A stretch of 64,000 nt of DNA from Planctomycetota bacterium (GTDB taxonomy: Bacteria; Planctomycetota; SZUA-567; H5-PLA8). The notes beneath the pieces were generated by a model, which was not told the DNA's origin, did no database searches, and saw only the letters and a program-made list of their open reading frames with translations. Below, in pieces: positions 41,857-49,383 of the stretch. Both the position numbers and the translations under genes were made by a program. The stretch covers positions 1-64,000 of the forward strand of contig JAKLKQ010000021.1 in the NCBI GenBank assembly GCA_023150555.1, given 5' to 3'. Within the stretch, counting starts at the first letter, position 1; every line of letters starts with the position of its first letter.

Positions 41857-43446
41857 ATGGACGGCTCACTCTCTTCCCCCTCCGCACTCCCCGGCGCCGA
41901 CACGGCCGACGCGGGCGACGACCGTGCCGGGAGCAACGGCGCGCCCAGCCTGCTGATCGTCGAGGACGACGCGGCCATGCGCCGCATGTGCTGCGAACTC
42001 TTTCAGCGCCGCGGCTGCCGCACCGAAGACGCCGACTCCGTCGCCGGGGCGCTCGCGCGCGTCAAGAACGGCGTGGGAGGCAAGGCCCCGCCCATCGACA
42101 TGGTGCTCACCGACGTGCGTCTGGGCCGCGACGCCAGCGGCATCGACCTCCTGCGCGACATCAAGGCCCTCGATCCCGGCCTGCCCGTCCTGCTGATGAC
42201 CGGCTACGCGACCGTGCAGGACGCCGTCGAGGCCATGAAGATCGGCGCCGCCGACTACGTCACCAAGCCCTTCGAACGCGCCGAACTGATCGCCAAGGTC
42301 GAACAGCATCTCGCGCTGAACGCCACGCGCCGCGCCCACCGCGCGCCGTCGCTGGGCGCCGGCCCCAACGCCTGGCTGCCGGGCCTGATCGGGCGCAGCG
42401 AAGCGATGCGCATCCTCTGCGAACGCCTCGCCGCCGCCGGCCAATCCAGCGCGACGGTGCTGATCACCGGCGAAAGCGGCACGGGCAAGGAACTGGCCGC
42501 GCGCGCGATCCACGAACACTCCCCGCGCAGCGGCAGGCCCTTCGTACCCGTCAACTGCGCCGCCCTGCCGGAGCACCTCATCGAGTCCGAACTCTTCGGC
42601 CACGTCGCCGGCAGCTTCACCGGCGCGGCCAAGGAAAACCCGGGGCTCTTCCGCGCCGCCGACGGCGGCACGATCTTCCTCGACGAAACCGTCGACATGC
42701 CCAAGGACACGCAGGCCAAGCTCCTGCGCGTGCTGCAGGACCGCCGCATCCGCCCGGTGGGCTCGACCAGCGAGTTCCCCGTCAACGTGCGCGTCATCGC
42801 CGCGACCAACCGCGACGTCGAAGCCGCGCGCGCCGCCGGCGAACTGCGCGACGACCTCTACTACCGCCTCTCCGTCGTGCGCATCCACCTGCCGCCGATG
42901 CGCGAACGGCTCGAGGATCTACTGCCGCTGATCGACCACTTCCTCGCCAAGCACGCCAAGCGCCACGGCCGCCGCCTGCGCGGCATCGCGCCCGAAGCGC
43001 TTGCGCGGCTGAGTTCCTACCCGTGGCCGGGCAACGTGCGCGAGTTGGAATCGGTCATCGAGAGCGTCTACGCGCTGGGCCGAGGCGAGACCCTTCGCCT
43101 GGAAGACCTGCCCGAGTGGCTCGAACGCAACCCGCCCGGCGCCGCCAACGGCAACGGACACGCCGCACGCGCCGCTCACCCTGCCGCTTCCGCGCCGGCG
43201 CACGCGCCCTTGCCCGGCAGCGTCGGGGCCGCCGGGGCTGCCTCGGCCGTCCCGCCCATGCCGCCGGCGCCGCCGCCGCTGAGCCTCAGCGACATGGAGA
43301 AGGACGCGCTGATCCGCGCGCTGGCCGTCGCGCAGGGCAACAAATCCAAGGCCGCGCAGCTATTGGGCGTCTCGCGCAAGCGCCTGTACCGCATGCTCCA
43401 CGACTATGGCCTGGCCGAAGACGCCGGCCCCGCCGGCGACGCGTAA
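41857..43446 (+). CDS. NtrC-family sigma-54 response regulator, orphan
   Basis: The 529-residue protein has a disordered N-terminus, a receiver domain (LLIVEDDAAMRRMCCELF, phospho-acceptor Asp86 in MVLTDVRLG, LLMTGYATVQDA, TKPF), then an AAA+ domain: GESGTGKELAARAIHEHSPR (Walker A), HLIESELFGHVAGSFTGAAK, GGTIFLDETVDMP (Walker B) and ATNRDVEAA. The sigma-54 contact loop reads GSFTGA, not GAFTGA. A Pro/Ala linker leads to a Fis-type HTH (NKSKAAQLLGVSRKRLYRML). No histidine kinase is adjacent. AGGAGG lies 12 nt before the ATG. The divergent NHL genes or the downstream membrane gene are possible targets. Confidence 0.88.
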   Translation: MDGSLSSPSALPGADTADAGDDRAGSNGAPSLLIVEDDAAMRRMCCELFQRRGCRTEDADSVAGALARVKNGVGGKAPPIDMVLTDVRLGRDASGIDLLRDIKALDPGLPVLLMTGYATVQDAVEAMKIGAADYVTKPFERAELIAKVEQHLALNATRRAHRAPSLGAGPNAWLPGLIGRSEAMRILCERLAAAGQSSATVLITGESGTGKELAARAIHEHSPRSGRPFVPVNCAALPEHLIESELFGHVAGSFTGAAKENPGLFRAADGGTIFLDETVDMPKDTQAKLLRVLQDRRIRPVGSTSEFPVNVRVIAATNRDVEAARAAGELRDDLYYRLSVVRIHLPPMRERLEDLLPLIDHFLAKHAKRHGRRLRGIAPEALARLSSYPWPGNVRELESVIESVYALGRGETLRLEDLPEWLERNPPGAANGNGHAARAAHPAASAPAHAPLPGSVGAAGAASAVPPMPPAPPPLSLSDMEKDALIRALAVAQGNKSKAAQLLGVSRKRLYRMLHDYGLAEDAGPAGDA

Positions 43447-43467
43447 GCGCCCCGCCCCACAAACAAC

Positions 43468-43506
43468 TTCACCACAGAGACACAGAGGACACTGAGGCAC
43501 GCAGAG
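43468..43506. repeat. CACGGAGG-type intergenic repeat, copy 3
   Basis: TTCACCACAGAGACACAGAG then GACACTGAGGCACGCAGAG. It begins 21 bp after the NtrC-type stop codon. The same periodic CAC-A-GAG pattern as copies 1 and 2. Confidence 0.55.
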
Positions 43507-43523
43507 AAAAGCTTTCTTTGGTT

Positions 43524-43547
43524 GAGCCGGACCCTGGCGTCCGGCTC
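43524..43547 (+). terminator. Strong GC hairpin after the NtrC-type gene
   Basis: GAGCCGGAC (43524-43532) pairs with GTCCGGCTC (43539-43547) over a 6-nt loop. A second hairpin CCACCCC/GGGGTGG lies at 43580-43597. The T-rich stretch ACTCTTTTCTTTGG falls between them. These may terminate the upstream transcript or be palindromic repeats. Confidence 0.4.
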
Positions 43548-43718
43548 CCGGTCCCCGCAAACTCTTTTCTTTGGCTGGCCCACCCCGGCAGGGGTGGCTG
43601 GCCCATAGGCCGCTGCGAGGCCCGCTCCCTACGCAATGCGTGAGCAACAAGCCGAAAGCGTCACCTCTTGCCCTGCCGGACAATTGGGTTAGACCAAAAC
43701 CATTGTGGAGGTCGAACT

Positions 43719-44381
43719 GTGCGCGCATACACGCCGATTCTCGCCGCGCTCATCCTCTTGACGTTGGCACCTGCCTGCGCTCCAAAATGCAATGCGCAGG
43801 AAGAGCAGGCCAAACCGAACAGAGAAAACTCGGAGGCCAATTTCGAACAAGGCGTGTTGATCGCGGCCGGCTCCCAGGTTGCCTTCACGCTTGCGCGGGA
43901 TATCGACTGCAGCATCAACCATACGGATGATCTCGGCTTCATGCCTTCCGTGGTCGCTTCCGCGGGCGCGGCCATGATCGTAGCCGCGATGTACTGGGAG
44001 CCCAAGACGGATGCCGGCCAGGTGGCGAGAGCAGTCATCTTCGCCTATGGCGGAAGCTTTATTCTTGCGGGTGCCCTCATCCATTCGGCCGCGAACGCGA
44101 CCGGACACGACCCTGCGCTGGAAGACTTGGAGCGCGAAGGCAGCCTCGGTTTGGCGTTGATCGCCTGCCTGGCCTCGCTTGCGCTGGACACGTACCTGTA
44201 CGCGACGGGCTTTGACCGGCCGCCGTTTATCACGACCGCGTTCACGCTGTTCGGGAGTAGCCTGATCGTCCTGCCCAATTTGCTGCCGGGTACGGGTCCC
44301 AAGCTCCGTGCACTGCGCAGATCGTTTGAAACGGTTGGATTGATTTTCTACGCGACCGCATTCATGAGTCTGACAGGCTGA
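43719..44381 (+). CDS. Hypothetical membrane protein, 220 residues
   Basis: The GTG at 43719 has GGAGG 7 nt upstream. The N-terminus is a lipoprotein-like signal (YTPILAALILLTLAPACAPK). After a charged region come about five hydrophobic segments (VVASAGAAMIVAAMY, VIFAYGGSFILAGALIH, LGLALIACLASLALDTYLY, FTLFGSSLIVLPNLL and LIFYATAFMSLTG). Composition is less GC-rich than in the neighbours. No family was recognised. Confidence 0.6.
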   Translation: MRAYTPILAALILLTLAPACAPKCNAQEEQAKPNRENSEANFEQGVLIAAGSQVAFTLARDIDCSINHTDDLGFMPSVVASAGAAMIVAAMYWEPKTDAGQVARAVIFAYGGSFILAGALIHSAANATGHDPALEDLEREGSLGLALIACLASLALDTYLYATGFDRPPFITTAFTLFGSSLIVLPNLLPGTGPKLRALRRSFETVGLIFYATAFMSLTG

Positions 44382-44552
44382 GTGACGGGCTGGCGTTTCT
44401 TTGCACAGAGCAGGGTCCGCCACCGCACCACCAAATCCTCAGAAATCCCCGAAAGACCCTTCCGCCAACCGGCAAGATACCGGCCGGACCGTGAGGACCC
44501 CGGCGGCGCAGCGCGCCCGCCGCCGGACGCCTCCTAAAATCAGAGGTTGCTC

Positions 44553-44840
44553 ATGACGCGCGATCCCCAGGTCTCGCCACCCACGCCGATTGCTTCGCCC
44601 ACTCCGACGCCCCGCCGCCGCCCGCGCCTGCACGGCGTCACCGTAGCCGTGGTGCTCGCCGGTGCACTCACGACAACCTGGTTCGCCACGCGACCGCATC
44701 CGCCGGCGCTCGGCAAGAGCGGCACCGTCTTCATGGCCTTCGAACCCGTTCGGCGTCTGCTTATCGCTTCCCTGGGCGTCGCAGCGACGTTCGCCGCTGC
44801 GACCGCGATGGAGTGCTTCGCGCGGCGGATGGACGCCTGA
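44553..44840 (+). CDS. Small two-pass membrane protein, 95 residues
   Basis: The ATG at 44553 has AGAGG 6 nt upstream. The protein has a Pro-rich head (PPTPIASPTPTPRRRPRL), a membrane segment (VTVAVVLAGALTTTWF) and a second (RLLIASLGVAATFAAATAM). No domain was recognised. The co-oriented membrane-protein gene starts 56 bp downstream. Confidence 0.55.
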   Translation: MTRDPQVSPPTPIASPTPTPRRRPRLHGVTVAVVLAGALTTTWFATRPHPPALGKSGTVFMAFEPVRRLLIASLGVAATFAAATAMECFARRMDA

Positions 44841-44896
44841 GCGAACGCGCACCCGCTACTCACGAGGAGAACTTGCTCGATGCGCGGGAAGCCGCT

Positions 44897-45727
44897 ATGA
44901 GGCATCCGATGCATGCCGCACCCGAAACCGCTCCGACGCCCTCCGCGCCCGCCGACGCCGCGCTCTGGAAGCAGATCGCGCTGGCGCTGCGCGACGCGGT
45001 GCTGGCCGTCGTCCTCAAGACGCTCGCGTGGGGCGCGTGCGGCGCCGCGGCCGGCGTGGCCGTCTTCGGCGCGCTGTACTTCATCACGCCCGAATACCTC
45101 GCCTTCGCCACCGAACCGCTGGGTGAGTTCTCCGGGCCCGGCTTCGCGTTGCTGGCGCTGCTGTACGCGGCGGCCGGCGCGCTGGTCTTCGGCTACGCGG
45201 GGCTGGCACGCGGGATCGCGCGGGCGCTCTTCAAGCACGGCCTGGACGACGGTGCGCGCGTGGCCGCGCTGGCCGAAGCGATGCTCGACCACGCCGCCGC
45301 CCTGCTGAAGCTCGCGCCCGACGCCGAAGCGCTGCGCAACGTCCCGCTGGACCGCATCGAGGCCGTGCTGAAGGAAGCCGCTCAGGCGATGCTGGGCGAA
45401 CGCCCCGGCGCGACTGGCGCCGGCGCGCTGCTGCGCCGCTTCCTGCGCCGCACGCACCGCTCGGTGATCGCGCGCATCGAGTCCGTCACGCTGGCCGAAG
45501 CCCGCGCGCAGCGCGACGAAAGCGGCGGCGGCGGCGTGGACATGGCCAAACTCCGCGGCGTGGCCGCGCGGCGCGCTTCGGAAGCCGTGCGCGCGGCGCT
45601 GGAGCGCGCGCTGGCCTTCAAGACCGCGCTCGCAGCCGGGCTCTTCGTGCTGGCAGCGGGGCTGCTGCCGCTGGCGTTCCACGCGGCCGGCGGCGCGATC
45701 GCCTTCCTGCTGGGCCTGGTGCTCTAA
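44897..45727 (+). CDS. Hypothetical Ala-rich membrane protein
   Basis: The ATG at 44897 has GGGAAG upstream and gives 276 residues; the frame is open further up to 44813 without support. Membrane segments lie near the N-terminus (LAWGACGAAAGVAVFGALYF and FALLALLYAAAGALVFGYAG) and at the C-terminus (TALAAGLFVLAAGLLPLAFH, then GAIAFLLGLVL). The middle is a charged helical region (ARVAALAEAMLDHAAALLKL, SVIARIESVTLAEARAQRDE). A role in membrane organisation is only a guess. Confidence 0.6.
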   Translation: MRHPMHAAPETAPTPSAPADAALWKQIALALRDAVLAVVLKTLAWGACGAAAGVAVFGALYFITPEYLAFATEPLGEFSGPGFALLALLYAAAGALVFGYAGLARGIARALFKHGLDDGARVAALAEAMLDHAAALLKLAPDAEALRNVPLDRIEAVLKEAAQAMLGERPGATGAGALLRRFLRRTHRSVIARIESVTLAEARAQRDESGGGGVDMAKLRGVAARRASEAVRAALERALAFKTALAAGLFVLAAGLLPLAFHAAGGAIAFLLGLVL

Positions 45728-46072
45728 AACGAATTCCACACCCCTAAACCGCTGCCGTTCTTGTAAGTTCTTGATTGCACCAAGTAGGTGCAGCCCGACG
45801 TGCATACCTAACGGATATTTAACCTACTTCGTGCAATGTAACACCCTGCACCTCGGGCACCTACATCATATCAACTACTTATGGCGTTTATCGCAAGAAT
45901 GTTCGTCGACGAACATTTTCGCATAATTGCGATTTCGCGAGGCCGGTGTGCACTACACTTACATGGATGGAGAGCCGCGCGATATTTTTTAACCACGCGG
46001 GTTGTGAGACGCCGCCGATTGCCTTTGTAAGCCACGGATGGGAAGCGGTACCCTAATGATCGGGGATCGGCC
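45728..46072. promoter_or_regulatory. Palindrome-rich upstream region of the sigma-factor gene
   Basis: 345 bp, AT-richer than average, without a gene. It holds a perfect 20-bp palindrome AATGTTCGTCGACGAACATT (45898-45917), extended imperfectly to 45893-45922. It also has inverted GCACC/GGTGC elements near 45779-45795 and an ATTTCGCGAG box (45932-45941) matching the palindromic units upstream of exbB. It lies 130-300 bp before the sigma-factor gene and may be its control region. Confidence 0.4.
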
Positions 46073-47671
46073 ATGGCGGGACGAGCGATGGCGAAGGCGC
46101 CTGAGACCACCGGGAACCGAAGCGCCGCGCCTGCGCCCGCCGCCGGCGATGCCGTTAGCGATCTCGCCGACGACAACCTTCTGCAGCGCATCGCCGCGCG
46201 CGACCGCGAAGCCTTTCAGGAACTCTACCGCCGCCACGAGTCCGCCGCCTACGCGCTGGCCTGGCACATCGCCCGCCGCCGCGAACTCGCCGCCGAGGCC
46301 GTGCAGGAGGCCCTGCTGCGTGTGTGGACCTCCGCCGCGCAGTACGAGGCCGGCAACGCGCGGGCCTGGGTGCTGCGCATCGTCGCGCGCGAGGCCATCC
46401 GCTGCTGCCGCCAGCGCCACCGCCGCCGCAGGGAACTCGAGTCCGAGGACGGCGTCCCCGGCGAAACCGCCGATGCGCCGGCCACGAGTCCCGGCGAGCA
46501 CGCGGAGCGCCACGAGTTGCTCGGCGCGCTGCGCGAGCACCTGGGCCTGCTGACGCCCGTGCACCGCCAGGTCCTGGCGCTCTATTATGGCGGCGGACTG
46601 TCGCAGCGCGAGATCGCCGAGGCGCTCGAGACGACCCAGCAGACCGTCAGCAACAAGCTCGAGGACGCGATTCAACGGCTGCGCAAGGGTCTGGCCGAAG
46701 CCGGCGTCGCGGCGGCGCTGCCGCTGCTGGAGGGCGGCGGCTTGGGCGAAGCCCTGCACGGCGGCGTGGCGGCGCCGCCCGAACTGGGCGCGTCGGTGCA
46801 GGCGCAGCTTGGTAGCGCCACCGCGGCCAGCGCCCGCGCGGCGGCAGTGAAATCGGGCCTCGCGTGGCTGTGGTGGCTCGGCACACTCCTGCTCGGCGGC
46901 GGCGCGACCGTCTGGCTCCTGAGCCCAGCCGAGCCGGCGCCGGCGGCCGCGGAAACGGCCAAGACGCAAAGCGTATCGCCACCCGAGGCGCCGGCGAAGG
47001 TCGAGCCCGCAGCGAACGAGTTCCCGGCGCCGCCGGTCCTTTGGAATTTCACCAAGAAGCCTGCGGGGCCGGAGTTCCGCGTCTTCTCCGGGCGCTGGTT
47101 CTGGGCGCACGACGAGTTCGTCAACACGAACGTGATGGCCTCGCCGATGGCGCCCGGCCTGATGGGCGTGCTGCTGCCGGTGAAGCTTCCGCACAAGCCC
47201 TTCCGCGTGCGACTGCGCCACACCGCGATGCTGACGGGCCAGGCCACCAACGGCGTCCGCTGGACCGACGCCGGCGGCATGATTCCCTACGTGAAGTACC
47301 ACTTCAAGAATAACCTCAGCGCGCCGATCGACGAATTCATGTACCACGACTACTACTTTTTCGACCGCTACTTCATCCACGCGCGTGACGATATCTTCTA
47401 CCGCGTGGGCGTATACGAGAAGCCGTACCCCGCCGAATCGCTCGCGTTCGTCGCCGGCAACATGGTCGTCGCAAGCATCGAGGTCCGCGAGATTCCCGTG
47501 ACGGACTGGCCCGCGAACGTGCGCAAGATCGCGGAGGACCCCATGGCATTCGTAAAGACGGTGGAATGCGAAATCGGCGAGGTGAACCGCTACCACATCA
47601 TGCAGCCCTTCTACGCGCCGGAAACGAAACTCGAGACGATCAAGCGAAGCGACGCGCCGGCGAAGCCCTGA
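46073..47671 (+). CDS. ECF-type sigma factor fused to a membrane segment and extracytoplasmic domain
   Basis: The 532-residue protein has sigma region 2 at about 36-115 (RDREAFQELYRRHESAAYAL, AGNARAWVLRIVAREAIRCC) and region 4 at about 150-207 (LTPVHRQVLALYYGGGLSQR, EIAEALETTQQTVSNKL). A single membrane segment follows at 261-284 (SGLAWLWWLGTLLLGGGATV), then an Ala/Pro linker. The C-terminal domain (about 315-520) looks like a beta-sandwich (FRVFSGRWFWAHDEFVNTNV, RVRLRHTAMLTGQATNGVRW). So the sigma factor appears tethered to the membrane with its own sensor outside. No separate anti-sigma gene is next to it. The start ATG 46073 has no strong Shine-Dalgarno; ATG 46088 is an alternative. Confidence 0.8.
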   Translation: MAGRAMAKAPETTGNRSAAPAPAAGDAVSDLADDNLLQRIAARDREAFQELYRRHESAAYALAWHIARRRELAAEAVQEALLRVWTSAAQYEAGNARAWVLRIVAREAIRCCRQRHRRRRELESEDGVPGETADAPATSPGEHAERHELLGALREHLGLLTPVHRQVLALYYGGGLSQREIAEALETTQQTVSNKLEDAIQRLRKGLAEAGVAAALPLLEGGGLGEALHGGVAAPPELGASVQAQLGSATAASARAAAVKSGLAWLWWLGTLLLGGGATVWLLSPAEPAPAAAETAKTQSVSPPEAPAKVEPAANEFPAPPVLWNFTKKPAGPEFRVFSGRWFWAHDEFVNTNVMASPMAPGLMGVLLPVKLPHKPFRVRLRHTAMLTGQATNGVRWTDAGGMIPYVKYHFKNNLSAPIDEFMYHDYYFFDRYFIHARDDIFYRVGVYEKPYPAESLAFVAGNMVVASIEVREIPVTDWPANVRKIAEDPMAFVKTVECEIGEVNRYHIMQPFYAPETKLETIKRSDAPAKP

Positions 47672-47678
47672 GCGCGCG

Positions 47679-48707
47679 TCAACCGATCCGCTTCAATTCC
47701 TTCAGCGTCTTCGGCCAGGCCAAGTCCGCGTAAAAGCGGTGGCCTTCGGGGCCCACGACCAGGTGGCAGCGGTCGGCCGCGCCGGCGGCCCTATAGATGC
47801 GCTTCAGCTTCGCGAACGCGCGCTTCACCGCGGCGATGGGGAAGATGGAATCGGCTTGGCCCGCAACGATCGTCACCGGGCGCGGCGCGAAGAGTCCCAT
47901 CACATCGTACATCTCGCCGTGGTTCAGGATCCCGGGGATGTAGTTGTCGGCGCAGTGGTAGATCGAACCGATCGAGTCGGCGAAAGTGCAAAAGTAGCAC
48001 GACGGCATCGCGATGCGTACGCGCGGCAGCAGCGCGGCGGCAAAGACGCTGATCGTGCCGCCGCCGCTGTTCCCCATCACGCCGATGGTCTTCATCTTCA
48101 CGTCGCGGCGCGTTTCGAGGTAATCGATGCCGCGGTCCACGTCCCACACGCGCTCGCCCAGCAGCGTGCGCCCGACCAGCAGCGCCTGCATCGTCGCGTC
48201 GTGGCATCCGTGGCTGGCAACCTGCTTCTGAACCTTCTCCTTGCGCTCGCCGAACGACCGCTGCTCGATGCACAGCGCCGCCACGCCGCGGCGCAGGCAG
48301 CCGAGGCCGAAGTCACGGTCGCCGGCAACTTCAATCGTCTTGGACTCGTCGTCGAGCGCCACGGCGATCGAGTTGTGCATGCCGGTGCTGTGCCCTTGCA
48401 GGCAGATCATCCAATCGTAGGGCGGCTTCGCGTTCTTCGGCACGCAGACGTACGCCGGCACGTCGGCATGCGCTTCGGCGGTAAAGACGATCTTCTCGAT
48501 GCGCCCCAGCGGATGCTCGCGCGACCACAGCGTCCGCACGCGCAGCGGACAGCGCTTCGCGGGCATCGCGCCCACGAGCTCGACGAGTTTCTTTCGCAGC
48601 TTGCGCTGCCATTGGCCCACGTCACCTCCTTTATAGGAGAGCGCCGGCTTCGTAGCGCGCATCGCGGCGCGGTGCACGAGGCTGGGCGAGTAGTTCAACG
48701 CGGGCAT
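47679..48707 (-). CDS. Alpha/beta-hydrolase, acetyl-xylan esterase-like
   Basis: The ATG at 48707 has AAGGAG 8 nt upstream and gives 342 residues. Motifs: ICLQGHSTGMHNS, IEQRSFGERKEKVQKQ, the nucleophile elbow GVMGNSGGGTISVFAA (Ser present), PRPVTIVAGQADSIFPIAAV with the acid Asp, and VVGPEGHRFYAD with the His. It belongs with the AXE1/abhydrolase_7-type esterases that remove acetyl groups from sugars or antibiotics. No signal peptide is seen. It is related in fold to the double hydrolase at 14092, but keeps the Ser that copy lost. It diverges from the VOC lipoprotein gene. Confidence 0.82.
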   Translation of the reverse strand: MPALNYSPSLVHRAAMRATKPALSYKGGDVGQWQRKLRKKLVELVGAMPAKRCPLRVRTLWSREHPLGRIEKIVFTAEAHADVPAYVCVPKNAKPPYDWMICLQGHSTGMHNSIAVALDDESKTIEVAGDRDFGLGCLRRGVAALCIEQRSFGERKEKVQKQVASHGCHDATMQALLVGRTLLGERVWDVDRGIDYLETRRDVKMKTIGVMGNSGGGTISVFAAALLPRVRIAMPSCYFCTFADSIGSIYHCADNYIPGILNHGEMYDVMGLFAPRPVTIVAGQADSIFPIAAVKRAFAKLKRIYRAAGAADRCHLVVGPEGHRFYADLAWPKTLKELKRIG

Positions 48708-48825
48708 GAGGAGCGCTCCTTTTTCCGCTGCGGCGCTGGGTGTACGGGGCTTGTGCAATCCGGTATACCGGGCGCGCTTCGATTGGCCAGTCAACGCCGC
48801 AGCACGGGCATAGGCCGGAGGTCTT

Positions 48826-49350
48826 ATGTTCTTCAAACCTTACCGCGCGCCGCAGATCGCCGCCGCGCTGGCGTTGGTGCTGTTCGCCGCCGGCTGCGAA
48901 CAGGCGGAGAAGACCGCCGCGAAACCCGAACCGGCATCTGTCGAAGCCAAGGAAGGCAAGCAGGAGAGCCCCGCGGCGTCTTCGGCGCCGTCGATCCACC
49001 ACATCCTGCTCGAAGTCGCGGACCTGGACCGCAGCATTGTCTTCTACCGCGACCGGATGGGACTCAAGGTGAAGAGCCAGTCCGCCGAGTTCGCGACGCT
49101 GGAGTCGGCGAACGTCGGCGTGTACCTGTGGTCGAAGCGCTGGGACTGGGAGAAGCCGAGGCAGGAAGGCGAACGCAACGGCCTGGGCATGTACCCGCAC
49201 TTCGCCGTCGACGACGTCGGCGCGTGGACCAGGCGCCTGAAGGACGCGGGCGTCACGATCGTGCAGGAACCGCGGGAGTACAAGACCTTCAGCGAGGCCT
49301 TTATCGCCGACCCCGACGGCTACACCTGGGCCCTGATCAAGAGCAAGTAA
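48826..49350 (+). CDS. VOC/glyoxalase-fold lipoprotein
   Basis: The ATG at 48826 is preceded by GGAGG at 4 nt. Lipoprotein signal ALALVLFAAGC, a charged linker, then a single VOC domain: IHHILLEVADLDRSIVFYRD, RMGLKVKSQSAEFATL, MYPHFAVDDVGAWTRRLKDA and FIADPDGYTWALIKSK. VOC proteins bind a metal between His and Glu ligands (here the first His in IHHILL); they act as glyoxalases, dioxygenases or resistance proteins. A lipid-anchored VOC domain is uncommon. It is followed 33 bp later by the transporter gene. Confidence 0.8.
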   Translation: MFFKPYRAPQIAAALALVLFAAGCEQAEKTAAKPEPASVEAKEGKQESPAASSAPSIHHILLEVADLDRSIVFYRDRMGLKVKSQSAEFATLESANVGVYLWSKRWDWEKPRQEGERNGLGMYPHFAVDDVGAWTRRLKDAGVTIVQEPREYKTFSEAFIADPDGYTWALIKSK

Positions 49351-49383
49351 CGCAAAGCGTAATGACACAGAGGACGCGGAACG

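Noticed and set aside
45898..45917. Calling the palindrome a LexA box
   Set aside because: Arms fit in part, but the spacer differs from described sites and no DNA-repair gene is adjacent.
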